IMG/VR virus record: IMGVR_UViG_3300032213_002971
Location: 1 to 50,380 of that record
Reading direction: 5' to 3' (one strand)
DNA from: a virus
Length of the DNA stretch: 50,380 nucleotides
The notes under the pieces are model-generated. The model was given only the letters and a program-made list of their open reading frames with translations, did no database searches and had not been told where the DNA came from. A program made the translations under genes and the position numbers. Below are positions 40,101 through 47,388 of the stretch, piece by piece. The first letter of the stretch is position 1. Each line of letters starts with the position of its first letter.

Positions 40101-40458
40101 CGCGTCGGGTGGAAAGTGTGGGACGGCCCAAGCGGAATCCGTCGGAAGCTTTCTGCATCAAACGTTCAGCCATTTCGGCGATCGTTGCTGCACTTGGAGT
40201 CATGCAGTTTGACATGTTTATGTCGGTGAACTGGTTTGCGTTAGGCGTCCCAGGGGGGCAACGCATTTTGCCTAGTTCGTCAACAATTACGCCCGCTGCT
40301 CGAGCCGCGCGCATACCTGTGGTTGCAATGCCACGTTCACGTATTGTATTTCCTAGAAACCCTTTATAGAGCAGAATGTTGTCGTGTACGACACTTAGCG
40401 CTTTGTGTTGCCGTTCAATCCGTTCATTCGCCTCAAAGGCAAGCCGTGATGTTGCCAT
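37135..40458 (-). CDS. Giant virion-associated protein: Cys module, kinase-like domain and HExxH metalloprotease motif
   Basis: 1107 aa. Variant Cys module CPPGTPNANQFTDINMSNC (C67, C85). Residues ~185-360 form a PI3/4K/HipA-like kinase core: VLGTGGGVNGMIRI (glycine-rich), LGVKFQ (Lys216), VVAGAIMEEFGYP, FDSIIGNVDRHSGNYLLT (331-336) and AVPIDNGSAF (Asp352). Residues ~735-840 contain VGLAIHETGHNAHFSA with the zinc motif HETGH (820-824). EAVAEATLLL near 1028 may supply a third ligand, as in phage minor-head zincins. A protein that can both phosphorylate and cleave would be unusual. I infer that it is packaged and acts in maturation or in the host after entry. Upstream gene gap 17 nt. Confidence 0.72.
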   Translation of the reverse strand: MATSRLAFEANERIERQHKALSVVHDNILLYKGFLGNTIRERGIATTGMRAARAAGVIVDELGKMRCPPGTPNANQFTDINMSNCMTPSAATIAEMAERLMQKASDGFRLGRPTLSTRRDNQPIAKLGVADANGRNIPFNLPTADTSLDNDKAIEFVRDGGDLSSVPDEHLIQSIFQNLKRDDNLNGRFTVLGTGGGVNGMIRIKDNKTNADLGVKFQSVRLYNETGAPKLDYAQMRDGYMPEFDSFRTGTDPIKEVVAGAIMEEFGYPSSAMRLVKNTSGGHALVTELAHNRWGESFISAYDPGLYQVKNISTKGLVTISVFDSIIGNVDRHSGNYLLTDAGGEHMAVPIDNGSAFYHADGESWENGSRFIIRQAPGRILATKTLDNPDNYNDVVDAVAKLQAELQEIDTEALATRLRAMISGSVTNENSGGNSDLQRTANRAFGIEMDADQNPIPTQIQDQISLSMQRIREFIDADPDDAAQLIVAKPPSLTAQDTPSSALSAFAETVGVIGRPGDKTDWVNTDGIWREPEYPHWDGITDPLGDGDELTREQIIEAQRGRIESGDWVVPNKVDVGDFAGDTDFAPPDVSSRSEGSFVPVVFDPDTFDGVLDARVEAMVKKYLPTATSRDFEVIGEDLMVAMGMPKTEQSAKDMVGLALTTFLDDSEQNIRMLKGRLDDENLADTSKAYAQVLIQEIERSRALAETEDGRKILKAKMSAGLLQSLHGVDLMTEANPNLRGAIAIQIHDGKVHTGSNDRSAAYTYNAVTPDGKIYAVQRYKGSSLLYDDLEIDELKPGEMFENSVRINGTDNYQVGLAIHETGHNAHFSAVASRYGVKYDTQRSVADQLKVAGPNIGDSLLGSEYALRNNIRLDTPLDSLDDLDRAGIAKHLDIQMRSDPLRVNGPGIKPEDIDDPANWVSTLFGFSTSADGDSQRQSNLANLIKVARTGSAPGRLLPENIQTRQQAKEILDQLFEGDWEDGLRGIEDALSDAVGVDYRYKQTGGLSYNEVMESLGVSSAYGSTEPKEAVAEATLLLSLLDTYPGAKSLDEFQTNRIREALSKVVPPKGDTPTVVKALSPAQRKTFAKMMNILNQAPEFEWDLTDVV

Positions 40459-40475
40459 CGGCTACCTCCGGTAGG

Positions 40476-40721
40476 TCAGGCTGGTTCTTCAGTTGATTGA
40501 GCTTCTTCGGCGACACCATCGGCATCAACTAAAGTTTCACTCTTTTTGCGCGAACGCTTTTTAGGTGTTTCTTCCACAATAGCAGCATCAGTCTCTTCAA
40601 CAGGATCGGCGACTACTACCACATCGGCAACAGTCTCCTCAACGATTGGTGCTGGAGTAGCAACGACAACTTCGGCTGGCTTACTAGGTATACCACTTGG
40701 TGGTTGGTTTATTTTTCGCAT
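40476..40721 (-). CDS. Small low-complexity acidic protein
   Basis: 81 aa dominated by Val/Ala/Glu/Pro (AEVVVATPAPIVEETVADVV), with a short basic patch KKRSRKK. It resembles a disordered scaffold-type linker. It starts in a one-base overlap with the 530-aa gene stop. Probably disordered, and its role in assembly is unknown. Confidence 0.6.
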   Translation of the reverse strand: MRKINQPPSGIPSKPAEVVVATPAPIVEETVADVVVVADPVEETDAAIVEETPKKRSRKKSETLVDADGVAEEAQSTEEPA

Positions 40722-42313
40722 TAGAAACCTTTTCCCTCAATCTCTTGTTCAACTTGGAGTAACTCAAATTCCATCAATCCGCTAATGAAATGCTTTGCCT
40801 CTTGATCGGACAACACTTCTTCTTCGTCGTCCGACTTCTCTGACCAAGACTCAGGGATCAAATCGTCTGCACCAAGAGCAGCGGCACGTTTCATTATGTG
40901 TGCCTTTGTTCTGGCTTTGTTGGATGCTCGTCCGTACGCCATGATTGCGTTCTTCAGATCGTCCTCATCCTTGATCGGATATGATCCGTCCGAAAGCGCC
41001 ATTCCCTCTTTTGCCATAGACATTCTCTCGTCGTCCGAGTACATTGCCTTTAGTGCGAGGTCGGCTACTTCGGCATCCATTTCAGCGGTTTCGTCGGCAC
41101 TGTATTCGTCCCAACCAAGTACTTCGCCATCAATTCCCACATAAACATCGTAGGACTTTCCATCCAGACCATCAATTTCTACGGCGTATGCGTCGTAGCC
41201 TTCAAACATGTCTGCATCAACCGAAACAACATCACCTGCAATAGATTTTGTTGCAAACTCTGCGGCCTCGGAGAACGAAATTACTTTCTCACCCGGGATT
41301 GTTGCTATCTCGCCGATTAGATCATCGTTGAGTAGGTGCCAGCCCATGCATTCGCCTGTTGTACCGTCAAAGTAGGCTTCAACTGCTTTTCCATCTTTGC
41401 GCTCAACATCAACGACGAATATGTCTGTTTTGTCGGCGTAGCCTGAATCCAGAACTTTTCCAGCGAACATGTCCTCAGCGAAACCTTCTACCTCTACTAG
41501 CGAGGGCATGTTTCCTTCTGCGGCACATCCACCTGGGCATTGTGCACAAACATCGGCGGAACCAGGGTAAACCTTTCGCTCTACGGCACAAACAAATGCG
41601 GAATCATCAAAGTCGGCTGACTTTACTCCCATAGTGTTCATGCGCATGTCGCGTGCCTTCTTTCGGCGAGCAACGATTGCTGCAAAGTCTTCGTCGGACA
41701 TTCCCATCATGCCCATCATCTTTTCGTCGTCCTCAGTCTCAGGTGCTACTTGTGCAGCAACAACTGGTTCCTCGTCGGCTGGTGCTGTCTCGGCGACAAC
41801 TGCTTCGCTGGCGACCTCTTCATCTTCGGCATCAGGCTTTGCCATTTCAGGCATTTCTTCTTCAGCTTCTTTTTGTACGCTTGGCTTCTTCTTCGCCAAA
41901 GCGAGCGCAGCAACCATTTCGTCCTCGCTCATACCTTTGGTTCCGTCCTCGGACACCCACTCGGTTGAATCGGACTTGACATCGGTCTCTTCTATAGCCA
42001 CAGAAATATCTCCATCTACATCGGACTTTACGTTTACTGCAGGGGCACCACACTTGCCACAAACCTTTGTTCCAGGCTTGTAACCACACTCAGAAAGATC
42101 CAGTTTTTTTGCACACTCAATCGTGCCGTCTGCCATCAACTTAACCATTGGTTCGCTTGCCATTGTCTCGTTCTCCTTGTATTGCATTGTCTTGGCAACA
42201 CAACCATTGGGGGATTGGCATCCGCTGCATGGATCTAGGCGTTTTGCGCCCGTTACCAAACAGTGGTACTTCACCCTATTTGCTGGAAGACCATTACTTG
42301 CAGTATAACTCAT
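40721..42313 (-). CDS. Acidic scaffold-like head protein with repeated Cys modules
   Basis: 530 aa. I keep ATG 42313, although ATG 42163 has a good GGAG, because the extra N-terminal module (HCLVTGAKRLDPCSGCQSP, then NGC) recurs internally (FVCAVERKVYPGSADVC, then AQCPGGC). A third Cys group, CGYKPGTKVCGKCGAPA, lies between. The middle is highly acidic and Met/Glu-rich. Two PepSY-like segments follow (FVVDVERKDGKAVEAYFDG, AYAVEIDGLDGKSYDVYVG). The C-terminal DLKNAIMAYGRASNKARTK, then HIMKRAAALG is a motif I know from actinophage scaffold or protease tails. Probably a scaffolding protein that may coordinate metal. Confidence 0.65.
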   Translation of the reverse strand: MSYTASNGLPANRVKYHCLVTGAKRLDPCSGCQSPNGCVAKTMQYKENETMASEPMVKLMADGTIECAKKLDLSECGYKPGTKVCGKCGAPAVNVKSDVDGDISVAIEETDVKSDSTEWVSEDGTKGMSEDEMVAALALAKKKPSVQKEAEEEMPEMAKPDAEDEEVASEAVVAETAPADEEPVVAAQVAPETEDDEKMMGMMGMSDEDFAAIVARRKKARDMRMNTMGVKSADFDDSAFVCAVERKVYPGSADVCAQCPGGCAAEGNMPSLVEVEGFAEDMFAGKVLDSGYADKTDIFVVDVERKDGKAVEAYFDGTTGECMGWHLLNDDLIGEIATIPGEKVISFSEAAEFATKSIAGDVVSVDADMFEGYDAYAVEIDGLDGKSYDVYVGIDGEVLGWDEYSADETAEMDAEVADLALKAMYSDDERMSMAKEGMALSDGSYPIKDEDDLKNAIMAYGRASNKARTKAHIMKRAAALGADDLIPESWSEKSDDEEEVLSDQEAKHFISGLMEFELLQVEQEIEGKGF

Positions 42314-42371
42314 AACCGTACGGGCTTTATCTAATTGCTGTATTCACTTATGCGATGATCAACATAGCACA

Positions 42372-44837
42372 TCAAATGCCAATGCTTTTCTTTGCATGAC
42401 GATCCGCGGCAATTACTGCCGAGAATGCTTCTTCGGATATGTCATCTGCGTCAGACAAAACAATTCCAAGCTCGGTGACTTCGTGGCTAATGCCGTGATA
42501 GTCCAGAACGGAATCAATAATTGATTTGTATTCTGCGATGTTCTCTGTATCCACATTTAGTAGATACTCGGATTTTGCTTCCAACGATGTACCACCAGCC
42601 TGCAGAACATCCTGCAGTAATGTCAATGCCTGATTGAGTTTCTGGACATTTTTGCCAGAAATAACCCGACCCGCTTTAGTCTCTTGCTCGGCTTCGGCAG
42701 ACTTCATCATAGACATAACCGCACGTATTATCTGGGCGAGGTTCTGTCCTCCGGTCGGTTTCCCGCCGCCACAATTACCGCCACAGTCACTTCCGCAGTT
42801 CCCGCCACAACCGCAATCTTTGCCACTTGGGAGGGCAACGACAACCATCTTTCCGTCGTCATCCTCGCCTTCAATTTCCCAGTTGTCATCATCGGTCATT
42901 TGGCTGATGAAATCTGGCTCGGCATTCATGAATTCCTTGAGTGATTCGTAACCCATCTTGGACATTTCTTCATCACTCATGTCGTCCATAGCAATTTCTT
43001 TTGGTTCATTTGCCATTGCTAGTCGCTCGGCGAACTCTTCCATTGCCTTGAAATTGGTTTCGTCATCGCCGTGATCCCCAAGTATTTCTTTCATATCATC
43101 AATGGAAATCATTGCAGACTTGCCAGGTGCCAAACGACTGAGACGCTCGTTCCATTGGCTATCTGACCAAATAGATCCGTTCACAACGCCCTTCATCTTC
43201 TTCTTGCAGTTCTTCATGCCAGCGTGATGGCAACCCTCGTTCGGCCACAATCCCGTTGTTTCGTGGTGAAGCCAAGCGCAAATGTTGTTCAGTGGGAATA
43301 ACTCGGGGTGGTCAGCCAATATCACTCTGCAGCGACGGAATCCACCGTCTTTACGCATGATTGGGCGCCAATATTTGAGCAATTGCTCAAGGTTGCCACG
43401 GCGTGGACCGTACCCGCGAAGTACATCGCCGGTTATGTTCTCTTGTGGGATGACCCCGCCCAGAGGATCGGCTTTCGGGCTGTCTTTTGGTTCAACGCCT
43501 TCAGGGATCATTGGATTCTCATCCATTTCGTATCGGTCAACAAATGTTGATCGCATGTTTACGTTTGTTCCACGTGGGTTCCCATTGACGGGCTTGTCTT
43601 CTTCCATTGGTAGGTAGACGACTTCTGGCTTGACCCGACTTGGATCCCCGAACATGAATTCTTTGCCGTTGAAGTGGTATGAAACACGCATTGTCATGCG
43701 CTCACCTTCACGGCTCATGTGATCAAATACGACAAGGTTAGGGTCTGCCGAGCGAACGCGAACCGCACCACCGAAGCGCTTGGCTAGTGCGAGCGGAAGA
43801 TTTACTTCACGACCAAGCTCTGGGCGCGGTGCGACAACGCCGTCGTCGTCCTCTTCCTCGTACCCATCTTTTTCTTTGCTTGCGGCGTAGCGATCCAATA
43901 ATCGTCGCCCTTTTGCGGCTAGATCAGCGGCATCACCCGAATTCTGTGGAACTGGCTCACCCCAGGCTGCTGCCGAAAGTGCTAATCGTGTTGGCTTGCC
44001 ATCTTCGTCCTTCATTGGCCCAGATGGGTTGGTGAAGAATCGGGTTAGAAATGATCCTTTGCGACGCATCTTCATGGGGGTGTCCGCAGGACCCATAACA
44101 CCAGGCTTGAGGTTCGCCCCTTCGGTTATTCGGAAATGGCGCCGACCCGCAGCCGTTAGACCACCGTCAGGATCTTTCAGAGGGGACTTTTCGTCGTTAC
44201 CGATTGGCACACAGTTGGGAACCATGTCGCCATTCTTGCCTTTTTTCATCCCAAATTGTTGGTAGCCAGGCCAGCACGGACCTTCGTCTGCGGCCTTCCT
44301 TGATTCATCCGCCTTGACGGATATGGTGCCAGTGAGATTATTTGCACCGTGCAGAACTGGGCTTACTTCGTATAGTTCCACTTCGCGGAGAAGGTTTGCT
44401 TTGCGTGACTGGTCGTAGTCGGCGTTGAGGGTTTTGTATCCAATAGACCATTCTTGCTCTTCGCCAAAGAACGAGACATCCGAGAACGCTTGCTTGCCGC
44501 GTTCGGACTTGAGGTTGAATTGTACGCGTGCATAAAGGCCGCCAATTCCTGCGCGCTTCATTTTGGCTGGGAGGCGAGAATCGCTGGCTGGTACTTCGTA
44601 AATCTCTAGAACTTTCCCAATTGGCTCATTCCAGTTGTGACCCCAAACCACGCGTGGCTTGCGACGTTTAAGACTTTCTGTAAATGCGCCTGGAAGGACA
44701 ATGTCACCGACAGAATCTTTATTGCCGACACCCGCTACGAAACATTCAACTATGCCCTGTGCTTCGTCAATGTTTATTTGGCCGTTGATGGATTTGTAGG
44801 CTGTCTCAACGGTTTGTAAGTCGGACTTATTGGTCAT
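42372..44837 (-). CDS. HK97-type prohead protease with long C-terminal extension
   Basis: 821 aa, about four times the usual protease length. Residues 28-175 are the S78/U35 protease: GIVECFVAGVGNKDSVGDIV, RVVWGHNWNEPIGKV (His67) and EEQEWSIGYKTL (Ser131), ending LYEVSPVLHGANNLTG. It processes capsid and scaffold during maturation. The extension includes a conserved actinophage module (LEQLLKYWRPIMRKDGGFRR, ICAWLHHETTGLWPNEGCHH), acidic scaffold-like stretches and a Cys/Gly cluster (DCGCGGNCGSDCGGNCGGG, near residue 690). This looks like a protease-scaffold fusion. It has a strong AAGGAG ribosome site and the conserved 34-bp element upstream. Confidence 0.9.
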   Translation of the reverse strand: MTNKSDLQTVETAYKSINGQINIDEAQGIVECFVAGVGNKDSVGDIVLPGAFTESLKRRKPRVVWGHNWNEPIGKVLEIYEVPASDSRLPAKMKRAGIGGLYARVQFNLKSERGKQAFSDVSFFGEEQEWSIGYKTLNADYDQSRKANLLREVELYEVSPVLHGANNLTGTISVKADESRKAADEGPCWPGYQQFGMKKGKNGDMVPNCVPIGNDEKSPLKDPDGGLTAAGRRHFRITEGANLKPGVMGPADTPMKMRRKGSFLTRFFTNPSGPMKDEDGKPTRLALSAAAWGEPVPQNSGDAADLAAKGRRLLDRYAASKEKDGYEEEDDDGVVAPRPELGREVNLPLALAKRFGGAVRVRSADPNLVVFDHMSREGERMTMRVSYHFNGKEFMFGDPSRVKPEVVYLPMEEDKPVNGNPRGTNVNMRSTFVDRYEMDENPMIPEGVEPKDSPKADPLGGVIPQENITGDVLRGYGPRRGNLEQLLKYWRPIMRKDGGFRRCRVILADHPELFPLNNICAWLHHETTGLWPNEGCHHAGMKNCKKKMKGVVNGSIWSDSQWNERLSRLAPGKSAMISIDDMKEILGDHGDDETNFKAMEEFAERLAMANEPKEIAMDDMSDEEMSKMGYESLKEFMNAEPDFISQMTDDDNWEIEGEDDDGKMVVVALPSGKDCGCGGNCGSDCGGNCGGGKPTGGQNLAQIIRAVMSMMKSAEAEQETKAGRVISGKNVQKLNQALTLLQDVLQAGGTSLEAKSEYLLNVDTENIAEYKSIIDSVLDYHGISHEVTELGIVLSDADDISEEAFSAVIAADRHAKKSIGI

Positions 44838-44859
44838 TGTTGCTCCTTGGTATCTATAT

Positions 44860-44892
44860 AGGATAAACCAAAAAGGGTGCTATAAATGCACC
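44860..44892 (-). promoter_or_regulatory. Conserved late-promoter-like element upstream of prohead protease
   Basis: + strand AGGATAAACC, then AGGGTGCTATAAATGCACC. Leftward: GTGCATTTATAGCACCC, then GGTTTATCCT 40-odd nt before the ATG. About 28 of 34 positions match the element before the capsid gene. GGTGC and GCACC form a palindrome around TATAAAT. It fills most of the 92-nt gap 44838-44929, which has no gene. Confidence 0.6.
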
Positions 44893-44929
44893 TACAACGA
44901 TGCGAAGGATTTAGTTTACAGAAAGTCTT

Positions 44930-47131
44930 CTATTCAAAATTGAAACGGAGACGACAACGACAGTTGTATACCAATCCAGGTGGCGCAATCGGATCGCCAG
45001 GGAACCGAAGGACTGTTCCACCGACCGTGAAACCTTCTTCTAGACCCACTTCCTTGCCCTCGAGGTACGCATGTGCTGCGCGAACCTTGCTGTCTTTTCG
45101 CGTCACCCACCTTTTGCGCCCACCTGAGTCTTTGGCGGAAAGATAAACGCCAGCATTGTGTGCCGACTGTGCTTCGTGCTCCGCCATTGCACGGCGACGT
45201 TTGCCCAACAAATTGACGAATATTGCCACCAAAGCCACACGCAACAACAAGGAACGATCCTCATCCTTGCCCATAGCTTGCGCCACAAGGGTTGCGGCAA
45301 GGATTTCCTCAAACGTGGTTTGGTTTGCCTGTTGCATTCGGGTTATCTGATCTTGGGTCATCTTCTCAAGCTCGTCAGCGTCAATCTCAGCTGATTGCCG
45401 GCTCCGCGAAGCAACATACGACTTGGCGTCATTGCAGATTGCGGTGAGTATTGGCTTCACATCATCGGCTAGTTGCCTGTTCCAAACATCTTTGTCAAAC
45501 ACCAGATCTGCCGTAAAGGTTCCGTTTGCCAAAGCGCGGCGGGATTTAGCTCCGTTTACCTTTTCTAGAACTACACGCTGCTGACGCTCAAATATTCTCT
45601 CAAGCGTACGATCCAATATTTCTGTCCAACGATCGGTGTCTTGGTCAGCTTTGGTTTCAACGTCGGAGTTGAATTCTGCAAGTTGCTTTATCTGTAGATC
45701 CTCAAAGGATTCCGACAACTGCTGCTGGGGCTGAAGTGCGGCATCCTGCGCTGGTGCGGTAGGTTCAGGTGCAGGTATTGGAGCGGGTGGGGCGGGTTGC
45801 GGCATTTGAGGTGCACCAGGAATCGGTGGGATGCCAGGTTGCGTAGCGCCTTCGGCGCCAACCATATCAACAGGTTGCTGTTCCTCTGGCTTGAAAGCCT
45901 TCTCGGTGTTAGCAATCGGCGTGAGGTTCGGGTTGGAGAGGAGGCTGTCGGCCAACTCGGAATCAACCTTCTTGCGACCAGTCATGTCACGGTACTCGTT
46001 CACCGAAATGAGACCCTGCTGAAATTCATCCATGACATATCGTTCGCGCTCTTGCTTCGCCATAATCAAAATAGGTATGCCCGAAGTATCAAAGTCAATA
46101 TAATTTTCTTCATCAAGTTCATCTAATGCGCGCGCCAAAATTTCCAAGTGTGTGGTCATCGTCTCAAGCCAGAACACACGAAGCTCTTCGGCGGCATTTG
46201 AGAATGTTCTTCCCGCAGCGTTACCAATAACGGACTCAGGTACACCGAACGCAGAAAGTATTTCTTCTTTCTGAATTTGACGCATCTGAATATATGCGGC
46301 GTCTCGAGGTGATGCCGATGTATCTATGTAGTCAACGCCATCGGATGAGGCAATAACCGATGTTGAGCCAGTTCGTGAAAGGTTTCCACGGAACCTACTC
46401 TTTAGTTCATCCTTGTCGTCGGGATCAATGTCGCCACGGACTACAAGCAATCCACCTGGGCGACCATCATTGAGCATGTAGTTACGGTTATACAGTTTTG
46501 CTAGAACCTCAAGCTCAATGGCTATACCAGCCGATTCCATTGGGGTTATTGAGAGATATGGGTCTAGCGGGTGTGGGCGACGAACCCAGCAGACATCTTC
46601 GGGCTTGAGATAAAGTTTCTGTCCGTTTCGCATGTCAACTTCGTAACCAGAAACAAATTTCTTTACGTCAGGTATAGGGGATGTATGTTGAGGTGGAAGC
46701 AACTGCAGGCCGATTAGCGATCCGTCACGGCCACGGATCTTCTCAATGAATGCGCCGCGGCTACTGAGTAGAAGTTGTGACGAAAGTCTGTAACGGAATA
46801 TGAAAGAGTTCTCGCCGATATTTGTTTTTGAATTAAGCAACTCGAGCAATTCGTTGTTTTTGCTAGGAACAATACGACCTTGCTTGTTGTTGTCCTTGCG
46901 GAGCATTGCGGGGAGTTTTGCCTGATTACTGGCGATGGCATCTATGCAACGGAACACCCAAGTAACTTTTTGCATACCTTCGCGGTATGCACGCTCAATG
47001 TCCCAGCTGTCTTTGTATGGACGGTTTACTTGTCCAGCATTGAATGCGACTGGCGCACCCACACTAGAAAGCGCCTTTTCATCAAAAGAACCATTGAGAC
47101 TCTTGTTGTTACTGTCGGAATTCCATGCCAT
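44930..47131 (-). CDS. Portal protein fused to a MuF-like head morphogenesis domain
   Basis: 733 aa. Residues ~30-400 are an HK97-type portal: VTWVFRCIDAIASNQAKLPA, LLPPQHTSPIPD, VCWVRRPHPLDPYLSITPME, GGLLVVRGDIDPDDKDELK, EEILSAFGVPESVIGNA. A Pro/Ala/Gln linker (~430-480) joins a C-terminal MuF/F-like domain ending HAYLEGKEVGLEEGFTVGG, FPGDPIAPPGLVYNCRCRLRF. The portal forms the dodecameric DNA channel. MuF domains are minor head proteins often linked to injected toxins. Separate portal and MuF genes are more common, so this is a natural fusion. Starts in a one-base overlap with the upstream membrane-protein stop. Confidence 0.92.
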   Translation of the reverse strand: MAWNSDSNNKSLNGSFDEKALSSVGAPVAFNAGQVNRPYKDSWDIERAYREGMQKVTWVFRCIDAIASNQAKLPAMLRKDNNKQGRIVPSKNNELLELLNSKTNIGENSFIFRYRLSSQLLLSSRGAFIEKIRGRDGSLIGLQLLPPQHTSPIPDVKKFVSGYEVDMRNGQKLYLKPEDVCWVRRPHPLDPYLSITPMESAGIAIELEVLAKLYNRNYMLNDGRPGGLLVVRGDIDPDDKDELKSRFRGNLSRTGSTSVIASSDGVDYIDTSASPRDAAYIQMRQIQKEEILSAFGVPESVIGNAAGRTFSNAAEELRVFWLETMTTHLEILARALDELDEENYIDFDTSGIPILIMAKQERERYVMDEFQQGLISVNEYRDMTGRKKVDSELADSLLSNPNLTPIANTEKAFKPEEQQPVDMVGAEGATQPGIPPIPGAPQMPQPAPPAPIPAPEPTAPAQDAALQPQQQLSESFEDLQIKQLAEFNSDVETKADQDTDRWTEILDRTLERIFERQQRVVLEKVNGAKSRRALANGTFTADLVFDKDVWNRQLADDVKPILTAICNDAKSYVASRSRQSAEIDADELEKMTQDQITRMQQANQTTFEEILAATLVAQAMGKDEDRSLLLRVALVAIFVNLLGKRRRAMAEHEAQSAHNAGVYLSAKDSGGRKRWVTRKDSKVRAAHAYLEGKEVGLEEGFTVGGTVLRFPGDPIAPPGLVYNCRCRLRFNFE

Positions 47132-47307
47132 TATTCAGCCCCCAAGAGGTATCCGTAAATACCGCAAGTAATCCCAAAACAGATAAGTCCGGCTGGGAAT
47201 AGTATCATTGCTGTACCGACTGATGTACCAAAAACAAATGCGGTCATTGCTACATGGGCGAAGAAACCACGGCTTGTCTTCCCAATCAAATATTTTATAA
47301 GTTTCAT
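47131..47307 (-). CDS. 58-residue two-span membrane protein at the head of the structural operon
   Basis: ATG 47307 with AAGGTG 8 nt upstream. The stop overlaps the portal ATG (TAATG). Sequence features: basic start MKLIKYLIGKTSRGFF, helix VAMTAFVFGTSVGTAMILF and second helix AGLICFGITCGIYGYLLG. Two close membrane helices with a positive N-terminus are holin-like, but coupling to the portal is unusual for a holin. It could anchor prohead assembly to the membrane. The 69-nt gap to the terminase holds the divergent promoters. Confidence 0.55.
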   Translation of the reverse strand: MKLIKYLIGKTSRGFFAHVAMTAFVFGTSVGTAMILFPAGLICFGITCGIYGYLLGAE

Positions 47308-47388
47308 GTGGAAGTCACCTTAGCAGAGATGAACCATTATTAATACTACATTATTGAACGAGCAACACCGATTATCGTGGGATGTTAC

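Noticed and set aside
41634-42083. 149-aa Ser-rich rightward ORF
   Set aside because: Complement of acidic Glu/Asp/Ala-rich scaffold coding sequence, a typical artefact.
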